A DNA stretch of 12,152 nucleotides from JBIOYL01 sp044870185 (GTDB taxonomy: Bacteria > Actinomycetota > CALGFH01): contig JBIOYL010000452.1 in NCBI GenBank assembly GCA_044870185.1, positions 1 to 12,152 on the forward strand, read 5' to 3'. Positions 1-6,056 of the stretch are shown one piece after another. Every line of letters starts with the position of its first letter. Position 1 is the stretch's first letter. Both the position numbers and the translations under genes were made by a program. Below the pieces are notes generated by a model. That model was not told the origin of the DNA. It searched no databases and saw only the letters and a program-made list of their open reading frames with translations.

Positions 1-46
1 CGACCACCTGTCGCCGCCAATCGGCCAGCTCGACGGCCGCGTCCAT
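1..46 (-). CDS. Possible 5' end of a divergent gene (partial, DUF1684-like start)
   Basis: A minus-strand frame opens at ATG 46 and runs off the left edge as MDAAVELADWRRQVV. The LADWRR stretch resembles the opening of DUF1684-type proteins, but 15 residues are too few for a family call. No convincing ribosome binding site lies at the usual distance. If real, this gene is transcribed away from the acyl-CoA dehydrogenase operon, and the shared spacer would hold both promoters. Confidence 0.25.
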   Translation of the reverse strand, partial: MDAAVELADWRRQVV

Positions 47-166
47 CAGCCGCTCATCCCTTCTGCGATCCGACGGTGACCACCCGAGCGTACCGGCGAG
101 CCTCGGCCGCCCGCACCGGCACGACGAGCGCACCTGGGCGCGGGACGGCAGCGTCACGCGAGATTC

Positions 167-204
167 GTGCTCCGGGCGGAGTTCTGGAACCCTGGCCGGA
201 GCAC
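167..204. promoter_or_regulatory. Concentric inverted repeat upstream of the flavoprotein-methyltransferase-PKS operon
   Basis: GTGCTCCGG (167-175) is the exact reverse complement of CCGGAGCAC (196-204). An inner dyad, GTTC-TG-GAAC (181-190), shares the same centre at 185.5. The two 5-base gaps between inner and outer arms do not pair. A nested dyad 35 bp before the start codon of a three-gene operon suits an operator for a dimeric or tetrameric repressor. It could instead fold as an interrupted RNA hairpin in the leader. Nothing in the window identifies the regulator. Confidence 0.45.
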
Positions 205-226
205 ATCGGACCTGACCCAGACCCTC

Positions 227-232
227 GAGGAG
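227..232 (+). promoter_or_regulatory. Ribosome binding site of the acyl-CoA dehydrogenase-like gene
   Basis: GAGGAG is followed by 7 bases and then ATG 240. It supports that start over the GTG and ATG codons further upstream in other frames. Confidence 0.6.
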
Positions 233-239
233 CGCCCCG

Positions 240-1385
240 ATGCCACGCACGACCCCGCGCCAAGACCTCGTCGACCTGGCCGCCTCGCTCGCGCCCGCCC
301 TCACCGAGCGGGCGGCCGGCTACGACGAGGCGGACGCGTTCGCGCACGCCGACTTCGACGACCTGATCGCCGGCGGCTACACCGCGATCACCGTGCCGGC
401 GGAGCTCGGCGGCGCCGGCGCGAGCGCGCTCGACCTGGTCGCCGCCCAGTCACGCCTGGCCGAGGGCTCGCCGGCCACCGCGCTGGCCGTGAACATGCAC
501 CTGCACGGCGTCGGGCTCCTGGCCGAGTTCATGCGCGAGCGGGCCGAGCCGTTCCTGAAGGCGGTCGTCGCCGAGGGCGCCATCCTCGCCGGCGGCTTCT
601 CCGAGCCCTCCTCGGGCGGCAACTGGTGGTACCAGGCGACCACCGCCCGACCGGTCGACGGCGGCTACCGCATCTCCGGCGCCAAGACGTTCTTCACCGG
701 CTTTCCCCGCGCCACCCACCTGTTCCTGTCGGCCGCCGTCTCCACCGACGCCGGCCGGGAGCCGATCGGCTTCCTGGTGCCCAAGCCCGACCGGGGCGTG
801 CGCGTCGCCGGTGTGTGGAAGGCGATGGGCATGCGGGCGACCGGCAGCCACGTGCTGGCCATCGACGACCTGTTCATCCCCCACGACCAGGTCGTCGGCC
901 AGGGCCTGGCGGTGGCCGCGGGCTTCCTGGCCGGCTCGCACTGGTCCTGGCCGTCGTTCGCGAGCGTGTTCCTGGGCGCCGCCGAGGCCGCCTACGGCCA
1001 CGTGGTGGCGACGCTGCCGGGCCGGCACAACGCCGGGCTGTCGGCCCAGCTGTCCGACCTGCCCGGCGTACAGCAGGCGGTGGGCGAGATGCGCATGCTG
1101 CTCGACGCGGCCAGGGCCACCCTGTACGCGGCCGTGAGCCGCACGCCGGCCGACCCGGTCACCCATTACGGCCAGATGGCCGCGGCCAAGCTGTTCGTCT
1201 GCCAGAGCGCCCTTGCGGTGTGCACCCTGGCCCTGCGCACGGCCGGCGGCAGCGGCTACCTGCGCACCGGCCCGCTCGAGCGGCTGCTGCGCGACGCCCA
1301 CGCGGGCCTGCTCCTGCCCCCCTCCCACGACGCGACGCTGCAGTGGCTCGGTCGGGTCGAGCTCGGCGTCGGAGCCGCGCCGTGA
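240..1385 (+). CDS. Acyl-CoA dehydrogenase-family flavoprotein
   Basis: This 381-aa protein has the usual family length and order: an N-terminal helical domain (about 1-115), a middle beta domain holding LAGGFSEPSSGG (about 116-127) and AKTFFTGF, and a C-terminal helical domain ending in GGSGYLRTGPLERLLRDAH. The fold binds FAD and normally oxidises acyl-CoA at C2-C3. The usual catalytic glutamate near the C-terminus (the EGT position) appears to be replaced by SHD, and the alternative site used by isovaleryl-CoA dehydrogenases reads SHWSWPSF. It may therefore be an atypical dehydrogenase or a flavin-dependent oxygenase of the same fold. It is the first gene of an operon and overlaps the next gene by GTGA. 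I infer that it acts on the starter or product of the downstream polyketide synthase. Confidence 0.85.
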   Translation: MPRTTPRQDLVDLAASLAPALTERAAGYDEADAFAHADFDDLIAGGYTAITVPAELGGAGASALDLVAAQSRLAEGSPATALAVNMHLHGVGLLAEFMRERAEPFLKAVVAEGAILAGGFSEPSSGGNWWYQATTARPVDGGYRISGAKTFFTGFPRATHLFLSAAVSTDAGREPIGFLVPKPDRGVRVAGVWKAMGMRATGSHVLAIDDLFIPHDQVVGQGLAVAAGFLAGSHWSWPSFASVFLGAAEAAYGHVVATLPGRHNAGLSAQLSDLPGVQQAVGEMRMLLDAARATLYAAVSRTPADPVTHYGQMAAAKLFVCQSALAVCTLALRTAGGSGYLRTGPLERLLRDAHAGLLLPPSHDATLQWLGRVELGVGAAP

Positions 1386-2221
1386 CCCGCAGGGGCCCGG
1401 CAAGCCCCAAGCCGGGGGGAGCCCGGGCGGCCGTGGCGAGGGGCGGGGGGTTCCGGCCGGGCCGCATCGACCGGACCCAACCGGCCCCGCCGGCCCGCTA
1501 CGCGCTGCCGGCCGAGCCTGCCGAGGGCCTGGACGCGCTGTGGTGGGACCCGGACGGGCCGGCCAGGGTGCTGCACGCCCTGAACCGGGCCCGGGTCGGC
1601 TTCTACCTGGGCCAGCTCGGCGACCTGGCCGGCCGGCGGGTGCTGGACGCCGGCTGCGGCGGCGGGCTGGTGGCCAAGGCGCTGGCCGACGCGGGTGCCG
1701 AGGTCGTCGGGCTGGACCTGTCGGCCGGGTCGCTGCGGGTCGCCCGGCGGGCCGTCGGCCCCCGCCTGGTGCCGGCGGTCGGGTCGTTGGAGCGCCTGCC
1801 GTTCGCCGCCGGCGCCTTCGACGCGGGCGTGGCCGCCGACGTGCTCGAGCACGTGCCCGACCTGCCCGCCGCCGCCCGCGAGCTCGCCCGGGTGCTGCGC
1901 CCGGGCGGCAGCCTGGTGTTCGACACCATCAACCGCACCCTGTGGGCGTGGTTTGCGGCCTGGTGGGGAGCCGAGCGGGTCGTGCGCCTGGTCCCCCGCG
2001 GCACGCACGACTGGCGCCTGTTCATCCGCCCGGACGAGCTGGGCCGCCTACTTGCCGCCAACGGGCTGGTGGCGGTCGCCACCGTCGGGCTCGCCCCCCG
2101 TGTCGGGCCAGCCACCGTCGCCCGCGGCCTGGTCCGACGCCGGATCCCCATGCCCGAGTTCGTGACCGGCCCCGACCGGCGCGCCACCTACCTCGGCCAC
2201 TACCGGAAGGTGCCGGCATGA
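1382..2221 (+). CDS. UbiG-type SAM-dependent O-methyltransferase
   Basis: This 279-aa class I methyltransferase starts at GTG 1382, which overlaps the previous stop as GTGA. It has the SAM-binding motif VLDAGCGGG (87-95) and an acidic residue after strand 2 (VVGLDLS). Two UbiG landmarks are present: WWDPDG (54-59) before motif I, and GAERVVRLVPRGTHDW (about 196-211). UbiG methylates catechol-type hydroxyls in ubiquinone synthesis. Actinomycetes use menaquinone, and the next gene is a type III polyketide synthase, so I infer methylation of a phenolic or resorcinolic polyketide. The first 35 or so residues are basic, low in complexity and unlike UbiG, so a start further inside is possible. The gene ends in an ATGA overlap with the synthase, suggesting coupled translation. 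Confidence 0.85.
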   Translation: MTRRGPASPKPGGARAAVARGGGFRPGRIDRTQPAPPARYALPAEPAEGLDALWWDPDGPARVLHALNRARVGFYLGQLGDLAGRRVLDAGCGGGLVAKALADAGAEVVGLDLSAGSLRVARRAVGPRLVPAVGSLERLPFAAGAFDAGVAADVLEHVPDLPAAARELARVLRPGGSLVFDTINRTLWAWFAAWWGAERVVRLVPRGTHDWRLFIRPDELGRLLAANGLVAVATVGLAPRVGPATVARGLVRRRIPMPEFVTGPDRRATYLGHYRKVPA

Positions 2222-3288
2222 GCGCGCGCCTGGCCGCCGTGGGCACCGCCGTGCCGGCGCAGGTCTACAAGCAGGCCGACATCGTGGACGGCTTCTTCGC
2301 CCGCCTGCCCGGCTGGGATCCCGCCTGGGCCGAGGTGTTCGCCGCCAGCGGCGTGGAGCGGCGCGCCGCCGTGATCGACGTCGGCCGCTTCTACGCGGCC
2401 AGCCCCGGCACGGCCGCCCGCATGGCGGCGTTCGCGCCGGCCGCCCGCCGGCTCGGGGCCGAGGCGGCCACGCTGGCGCTGCGCCGGGCCGGCGCGGGCA
2501 GCGCCGGGCGGGTCGGCGACCTGGTGGCGGTGTCCTGCACCGGCTACTCGGGTCCCGGCCTGGACGTGCACCTGGCCGCCGAGCTCGGCCTGCCGGGCGA
2601 CGTCCGCCGGCTGGCCATCGGCCACATGGGCTGCTACGCGGCCCTGCCCGCCCTGCGCACGGCGGCCGCGCTGGCCGCCGCCTCCGGCCGGCTCGCGCTG
2701 GTGGCCTGTGTGGAGCTGTGCAGCCTGCACCTGCAGCCGGCCGCCAGCCGCCAGGACGCGGTCAGCCAGGCGCTGTTCGCCGACGGCGCCGGCGCGGCCG
2801 TGGTGGCGCCGGGCGGTGGCGGGCCGGAGGGCGGCGGGCCGAGTGGCGGCGGCGGGCCGGCCATCCTCGGCGCCCGCACGCTGACCGTGCCCGACAGCGA
2901 GAGCCGGATGGGCTGGACGGTCGACGACGACGGCTTCCGCATGTCGCTGTCGCCGCGCGTGCCCGCCCTGGTCGAGCGGAGCGTCGGCCGGCTGGTCGAG
3001 GGCCTGCTCGCCCCGCACGCGCTCACCTGCGGCGACGTCGCCCACTGGGTCGTGCACCCGGGCGGCCCCGAGATCCTCGAGCGCGTGCAGCGCCGCTTCG
3101 GCCTGTCCGACGACCACCTGGCCCGCTCCCGCGAGGTCCTGGCCGACGGCGGCAACCGCTCCTCGGCGACCGTGCTGTTCATCCTCGAGTCGCTGGTCCT
3201 GTCCGGCGAGCTGGTCCCCGGCCAGTGGATCGTGGTCCTCGCCTTCGGCACCGGCCTGACCCTGGAGGCCCTGCTCCTGCGGGCCTGA
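2218..3288 (+). CDS. Type III polyketide synthase (chalcone/stilbene synthase family)
   Basis: This 356-aa thiolase-fold enzyme has the full type III PKS triad: Cys139 in GHMGCYAALPALR, His280 in VVHPGGPEIL and Asn313 in GGNRSSATVLFIL. Enzymes of this family load an acyl-CoA starter on the cysteine, extend it with malonyl-CoA and cyclise the chain. Bacterial members make alkylresorcinols, alkylpyrones or tetrahydroxynaphthalene; the sequence does not settle which. The C-terminal GTGLTLEALLLRA is typical. One oddity is a glycine-rich loop at 199-214, made by repeats of a GGCGGGCCG-like unit, where relatives have an ordinary surface loop. The start at ATG 2218 overlaps the methyltransferase stop, so both products are probably made together, like the synthase-methyltransferase pairs of bacterial phenolic lipid operons. 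Confidence 0.92.
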   Translation: MSARLAAVGTAVPAQVYKQADIVDGFFARLPGWDPAWAEVFAASGVERRAAVIDVGRFYAASPGTAARMAAFAPAARRLGAEAATLALRRAGAGSAGRVGDLVAVSCTGYSGPGLDVHLAAELGLPGDVRRLAIGHMGCYAALPALRTAAALAAASGRLALVACVELCSLHLQPAASRQDAVSQALFADGAGAAVVAPGGGGPEGGGPSGGGGPAILGARTLTVPDSESRMGWTVDDDGFRMSLSPRVPALVERSVGRLVEGLLAPHALTCGDVAHWVVHPGGPEILERVQRRFGLSDDHLARSREVLADGGNRSSATVLFILESLVLSGELVPGQWIVVLAFGTGLTLEALLLRA

Positions 3289-3428
3289 CCACAGCCCGGC
3301 GCCGTCCGGCATGCTGCCGCCCGACCGGCGCCGACCGGCTGCGGCCAAGGCCCTGCTGCGGCCAGGGCCCTGCTGCGGCCGCGGCCCGGCCGCGGCAGAA
3401 TGGGCCCACCGACACCGAAAGGCCACCG
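3289..3428. repeat. Spacer with three 17-bp imperfect tandem repeats and a GC hairpin
   Basis: Three units of the type CTGCGGCCAAGGCCCTG follow one another at 3339-3355, 3356-3372 and 3373-3389. The first two differ by one base and the third has diverged. A shorter repeat, CCGACCGGC, occurs at 3321-3329 and 3331-3339. Starting in the third unit, GCCGCGGC (3378-3385) and its self-complementary copy (3389-3396) can form an 8-bp stem with a 3-base loop. No T-run follows, so this is not a canonical terminator, though it could stop readthrough from the PKS operon. CAGAAT at 3396-3401 resembles a -10 box for the next gene, but no matching -35 is evident. Confidence 0.5.
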
Positions 3429-4271
3429 TTGCGTATCGCCCGCTACCGTCACGACGGCGCCATGAGCTTCGGGATCCTCGAAGGGGAGACCGTCGCGGCC
3501 ATCAGCCCCCACCCGTTCGGGCCGTTCCAGTACACCGGCGAGCGCGCGCCGCTCGACCAGGTGCGGCTGCTCGCGCCGATCCTGCCGACCAAGGTGGTCG
3601 GGGTCGGCCGCAACTACGCCGAGCACGCGGCCGAGCTCGGCCACGAGCTGCCCGCCGCGCCGCTGGTCTTCCTCAAGCCCTCGACCGCGGTCATCGGCCC
3701 GGGCGACCCGATCGTCTGCCCGCCCGAGTCGGCGCGCGTCGACCACGAGGGCGAGCTGGCGGTCGTGGTCGGCAAGCTCGCCCGCCGTCTGGACCAGGCG
3801 GGCGCCCTCCAGGCCGTGCTCGGCTTCACCTGCGGCAACGACGTGACCGCCCGCGACCTGCAGGAGACCGACGGGCAGTGGGCGCGGGCCAAGGGCTTCG
3901 ACACCTTCTGCCCGCTCGGGCCCTGGATCGAGACCGACCTCGACTCGAGCGACCTGGCGGTGCGCACCCGCGTCAACGGGCGGCTGCGGCAGGACAGCCG
4001 CACGTCGCTGCTGGAGCACGGCGTCGCCGCCCTGGTCGCCTACGTGTCGAGCTTCATGACGCTGCTGCCCGGCGACGTCATCCTGACCGGCACGCCGGCC
4101 GGTGTCGGGCCGCTGGCCCCCGGTGACCATGTCGAGGTCGAGGTGGAGGGCGTGGGGGTGCTCGCCAACCCGGTGGTCGCCGAGCCCGTGCGGGCGGCGG
4201 TCGCCGAGCCGCCAGGCGACGGTCGGCCGCCAGGCGACGGTCGGCCGTCCCGCCCGAGCGCCTCGCGGTAG
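3429..4271 (+). CDS. Fumarylacetoacetate hydrolase-family protein
   Basis: This 280-aa protein starts at TTG 3429. The choice rests on the family-like opening RIARYRHDG and on GAAAGG (3417-3422) placed 6 bases upstream. The C-terminal FAH domain shows KVVGVGRNYAEHA, LVFLKPSTAV, metal ligands Glu107 and Glu109 in DHEGELAVVVG, Asp138 in GNDVTARDLQ, Lys155 in ARAKGFDTF, and TGTPAG at 220-225. Members hydrolyse, hydrate or decarboxylate short oxo-acids using Mg or Mn, often in aromatic or sugar-acid breakdown. The substrate cannot be read from the sequence. The last 25 or so residues run past the usual domain end and include PPGDGR twice, from a duplicated 18-bp unit. It lies 76 bases before gltX on the same strand. 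Confidence 0.88.
   Translation: MRIARYRHDGAMSFGILEGETVAAISPHPFGPFQYTGERAPLDQVRLLAPILPTKVVGVGRNYAEHAAELGHELPAAPLVFLKPSTAVIGPGDPIVCPPESARVDHEGELAVVVGKLARRLDQAGALQAVLGFTCGNDVTARDLQETDGQWARAKGFDTFCPLGPWIETDLDSSDLAVRTRVNGRLRQDSRTSLLEHGVAALVAYVSSFMTLLPGDVILTGTPAGVGPLAPGDHVEVEVEGVGVLANPVVAEPVRAAVAEPPGDGRPPGDGRPSRPSASR
4211..4246 (+). repeat. Exact 18-bp tandem duplication in the 3' end of the FAH-family gene
   Basis: GCCAGGCGACGGTCGGCC occurs at 4211-4228 and again at 4229-4246 without change. It adds a second PPGDGR-type hexapeptide to the protein tail and keeps the frame. This looks like a recent slippage duplication outside the catalytic domain. Confidence 0.8.
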
Positions 4272-4334
4272 GCCGCCTCGTAACCGGCCGCCATGGCGTC
4301 GGCGAAGCAGGCAAACCGGCTTCGACCGGGCTGC

Positions 4335-4340
4335 TAGCAT
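4335..4340 (+). promoter_or_regulatory. Candidate -10 element of gltX giving a leaderless transcript
   Basis: TAGCAT ends 7 bases before the gltX ATG at 4348. Transcription would then begin at or next to the start codon. No Shine-Dalgarno sequence precedes the ATG, which supports a leaderless mRNA of a kind common in actinomycetes. A good -35 at 16-19 bp is not visible, so the call stays tentative. Confidence 0.45.
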
Positions 4341-4347
4341 CGGCGCC

Positions 4348-5808
4348 ATGACGCCGCCGAAGGTCCGCACCCGCTTCGCCCCGTCGCCCACCGGCGACCT
4401 GCACGTCGGCACGGCCCGGACGGCGCTGTTCAACTACCTGTACGCGCGCCGCACCGGCGGCACCTTCGTCGTCCGCATCGAGGACACCGACCTGGAGCGC
4501 AACGTCGAGCGGGGCGCCTCCTCCATCGCCGACGCGCTGCGCTGGCTCGGGCTGAACTGGGACGAGGGCTACGACGTGGGCGGCCCGAACGGACCGTATG
4601 TCGCAACCGAGCGGCTCGACCGTTACCACACCGCGGTGAACGCGCTGGTCGCCCAAGGCGACGCCTATCCCTGCTACTGCACGCCCGAGGAGCTGGAGGA
4701 GCGCCGCCGGGCCGCCGAGGCGGCGGGCCGGCCTCCCGGCTACGACGGCCACTGCCGGAGCCTGTCGAGCGCCCAGATCCGCGCCTACGAGCTCCAGGGC
4801 CGACGCCCGGCCGTGCGGTTCCGCCTGCCCGACGAGGGGGAGACGGTCGTGCACGACCTCCTCCGCGGCACGGTGGCCTTCGACAACGCCACGCTCACCG
4901 ACTTCGTGATCCTGCGGCCGAACGGCATCCCGACCTACCTGCTGGCCGCGGTGTTCGACGACGTCGACATGGCCGTCACCCACGTCATCCGCGGGGAGGA
5001 CCTGTTCCCGTCCACGCCCAGGCAGGTGCACGTGTTCCGCGCCCTCGGCCGGCCCGCGCCGCCCGCGTTCGCCCACGTGCCGCTCATCGTCGGCCCCGAC
5101 CGCAAGAAGCTGTCCAAGCGCAGAGGTCAGGTGGCCGTCCAGGCCTACCGCGCCCAGGGCTACCTGCCGGAGGCGATGGTCAACTACCTCGCCCTGCTCG
5201 GCTGGGGCTACGACGACCACACCGAGCACTTCACCCTGGCCGAGCTGGAGCGCCTGTTCACGATCGAGCGGGTGTCCCGCAACCCGGCCCTGTTCGACCG
5301 CAAGAAGCTCGACGCCCTGAACGGCTGGTACATCCGGCGGCTCGCGCCGGAGGACTTCGCCCGCCGCGCCCTGCCCTTCGTGGCCGCCGCCGGGCTGCCG
5401 GGCGTCGACCTCGACGTCCTGGCCCGCGTCGCTCCGCTCGTGGCCGAGCGGGTCACCCGGCTCGACGAGGTGCCCGGCATGGTGGCCTTCCTGTTCACCG
5501 ACACGGTCGAGATCGCCGAGGCCGACGCGGCCAAGGTGCTCACCGAGGAGGGCCGGAGCTTCCTGGACGAGGCGGCCAAGCGGCTCGCCGAGCTGGACGC
5601 GTGGACGGCGGGCGCCATCGAGGCGACCCTGCGGGGGCTCCAGCAGGAACGCGGCATCGGCGCCAAACGGGCATTCCAGCCGGTACGGCTCGCCGTCACC
5701 GGCACGCTGGTCAGCCCGCCGCTGTTCGAGTCGATGGAGCTCCTCGGCCGCGAGCGCTCGCTCGCACGCCTGGAGCGCGCTCGGCGGCCGAGCCCTCGGC
5801 CCGGGTGA
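4348..5808 (+). CDS. gltX: Glutamyl-tRNA synthetase
   Basis: This 486-aa class I synthetase attaches glutamate to tRNA-Glu. It starts RTRFAPSPTGDLHVGTART, where HVGT (19-22) is the HIGH-type motif. LVRIEDTD-type sequence follows (VVRIEDTD, 41-48). CYC (109-111) with Cys136 resembles the zinc-binding insert of some GluRS. KLSKR (254-258) is the KMSKS loop. The C-terminal part is the helical anticodon-binding domain and ends in the typical SMELLGRERSLARLERA. In actinomycetes GluRS is usually non-discriminating: it also charges tRNA-Gln with Glu, which GatCAB then amidates. The two tRNAs just downstream are exactly these substrates. The ATG was chosen because the family N-terminus fits and a -10-like element sits just before it. 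Confidence 0.97.
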   Translation: MTPPKVRTRFAPSPTGDLHVGTARTALFNYLYARRTGGTFVVRIEDTDLERNVERGASSIADALRWLGLNWDEGYDVGGPNGPYVATERLDRYHTAVNALVAQGDAYPCYCTPEELEERRRAAEAAGRPPGYDGHCRSLSSAQIRAYELQGRRPAVRFRLPDEGETVVHDLLRGTVAFDNATLTDFVILRPNGIPTYLLAAVFDDVDMAVTHVIRGEDLFPSTPRQVHVFRALGRPAPPAFAHVPLIVGPDRKKLSKRRGQVAVQAYRAQGYLPEAMVNYLALLGWGYDDHTEHFTLAELERLFTIERVSRNPALFDRKKLDALNGWYIRRLAPEDFARRALPFVAAAGLPGVDLDVLARVAPLVAERVTRLDEVPGMVAFLFTDTVEIAEADAAKVLTEEGRSFLDEAAKRLAELDAWTAGAIEATLRGLQQERGIGAKRAFQPVRLAVTGTLVSPPLFESMELLGRERSLARLERARRPSPRPG

Positions 5809-5853
5809 CCGAGCGATTGGGGAGCGCTCGGCCCCGGGTAGTTGAGCGATCGG
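5795..5853 (+). repeat. Imperfect direct repeat across the gltX stop and the tRNA promoter
   Basis: CTCGGCCCGGGT-N4-GAGCGAT at 5795-5817 recurs as CTCGGCCCCGGGT-N4-GAGCGAT at 5827-5850. The first copy includes the last codons and stop of gltX. The second carries the -35 hexamer of the tRNA promoter. This suggests that the promoter region arose from a local duplication of the gltX end. Confidence 0.55.
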
Positions 5854-5871
5854 TCCGGATGCCGGTATCAT
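5842..5871 (+). promoter_or_regulatory. Sigma70-type promoter of the tRNA-Gln/tRNA-Glu unit
   Basis: TTGAGC (5842-5847), an 18-base spacer and TATCAT (5866-5871) make a good housekeeping promoter. Transcription would start near 5878, about 25 bases before mature tRNA-Gln. The two tRNAs are 4 bases apart and probably share this transcript. Confidence 0.7.
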
Positions 5872-5903
5872 CCCCGGGCCAGCTCGGGCCAGGTTCCGGC
5901 CCA

Positions 5904-5978
5904 TGGGGTGTGGGGTAATTGGCAGCCCAACGGGTTCTGGCCCCGTTAGTCTAGGTTCGAGTCCTGGCACCCCAGCCA
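5904..5978 (+). tRNA. tRNA-Gln (anticodon CTG)
   Basis: A complete cloverleaf is present. The acceptor TGGGGTG (5904-5910) pairs fully with CACCCCA (5968-5974). The D stem is GGGT/GCCC. The anticodon stem ACGGG/CCCGT encloses loop TTCTGGC with CTG at positions 34-36. The T stem CTAGG/CCTGG has loop TTCGAGT. The discriminator is G5975 and CCA is encoded at 5976-5978. U1-A72 is a feature also seen in other bacterial tRNA-Gln. Confidence 0.95.
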
Positions 5979-5982
5979 GCTC

Positions 5983-6055
5983 GGCCCCGTCGTCTAGCGG
6001 CCTAGGACGTCGCCCTCTCAAGGCGGTAACGGCGGTTCGAATCCGCTCGGGGCTA
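5983..6055 (+). tRNA. tRNA-Glu (anticodon CTC)
   Basis: The acceptor GGCCCCG (5983-5989) pairs with CGGGGCT (6048-6054), with a G-U first pair. The anticodon stem TCGCC/GGCGG has loop CTCTCAA with CTC at 6017-6019. The T stem GGCGG/CCGCT has loop TTCGAAT, and the discriminator is A6055. CCA is not encoded; CCC follows. The whole 3' half from 6018 is overlapped on the other strand by the end of the serine recombinase gene, which suggests that this tRNA gene is the integration target of the element to its right. Confidence 0.95.
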
Positions 6056-6056
6056 C
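6018..6056. other. Putative attachment-site side of an integrated element (tRNA-Glu 3' end)
   Basis: The recombinase frame enters the tRNA at 6056 and ends with TGA at 6020-6018, inside the anticodon loop. tRNA 3' ends are frequent integration sites, and the gene next to this one is an integrase. I found no second copy of the T-arm or acceptor sequence elsewhere in the window, so the other end of the element is not located and the exact crossover point is unknown. Confidence 0.45.

Noticed and set aside
4272..4347. Minus-strand frame beginning MAAGYEAAYREALGRDG near 4294
   Set aside because: It looks protein-like at first but runs antisense through the FAH-family 3' repeats and has no family match I can name.
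2634..4433. A 599-codon minus-strand open frame opposite the PKS and FAH-family genes
   Set aside because: It spans two unrelated plus-strand genes and their spacer, and its sequence is compositional noise.
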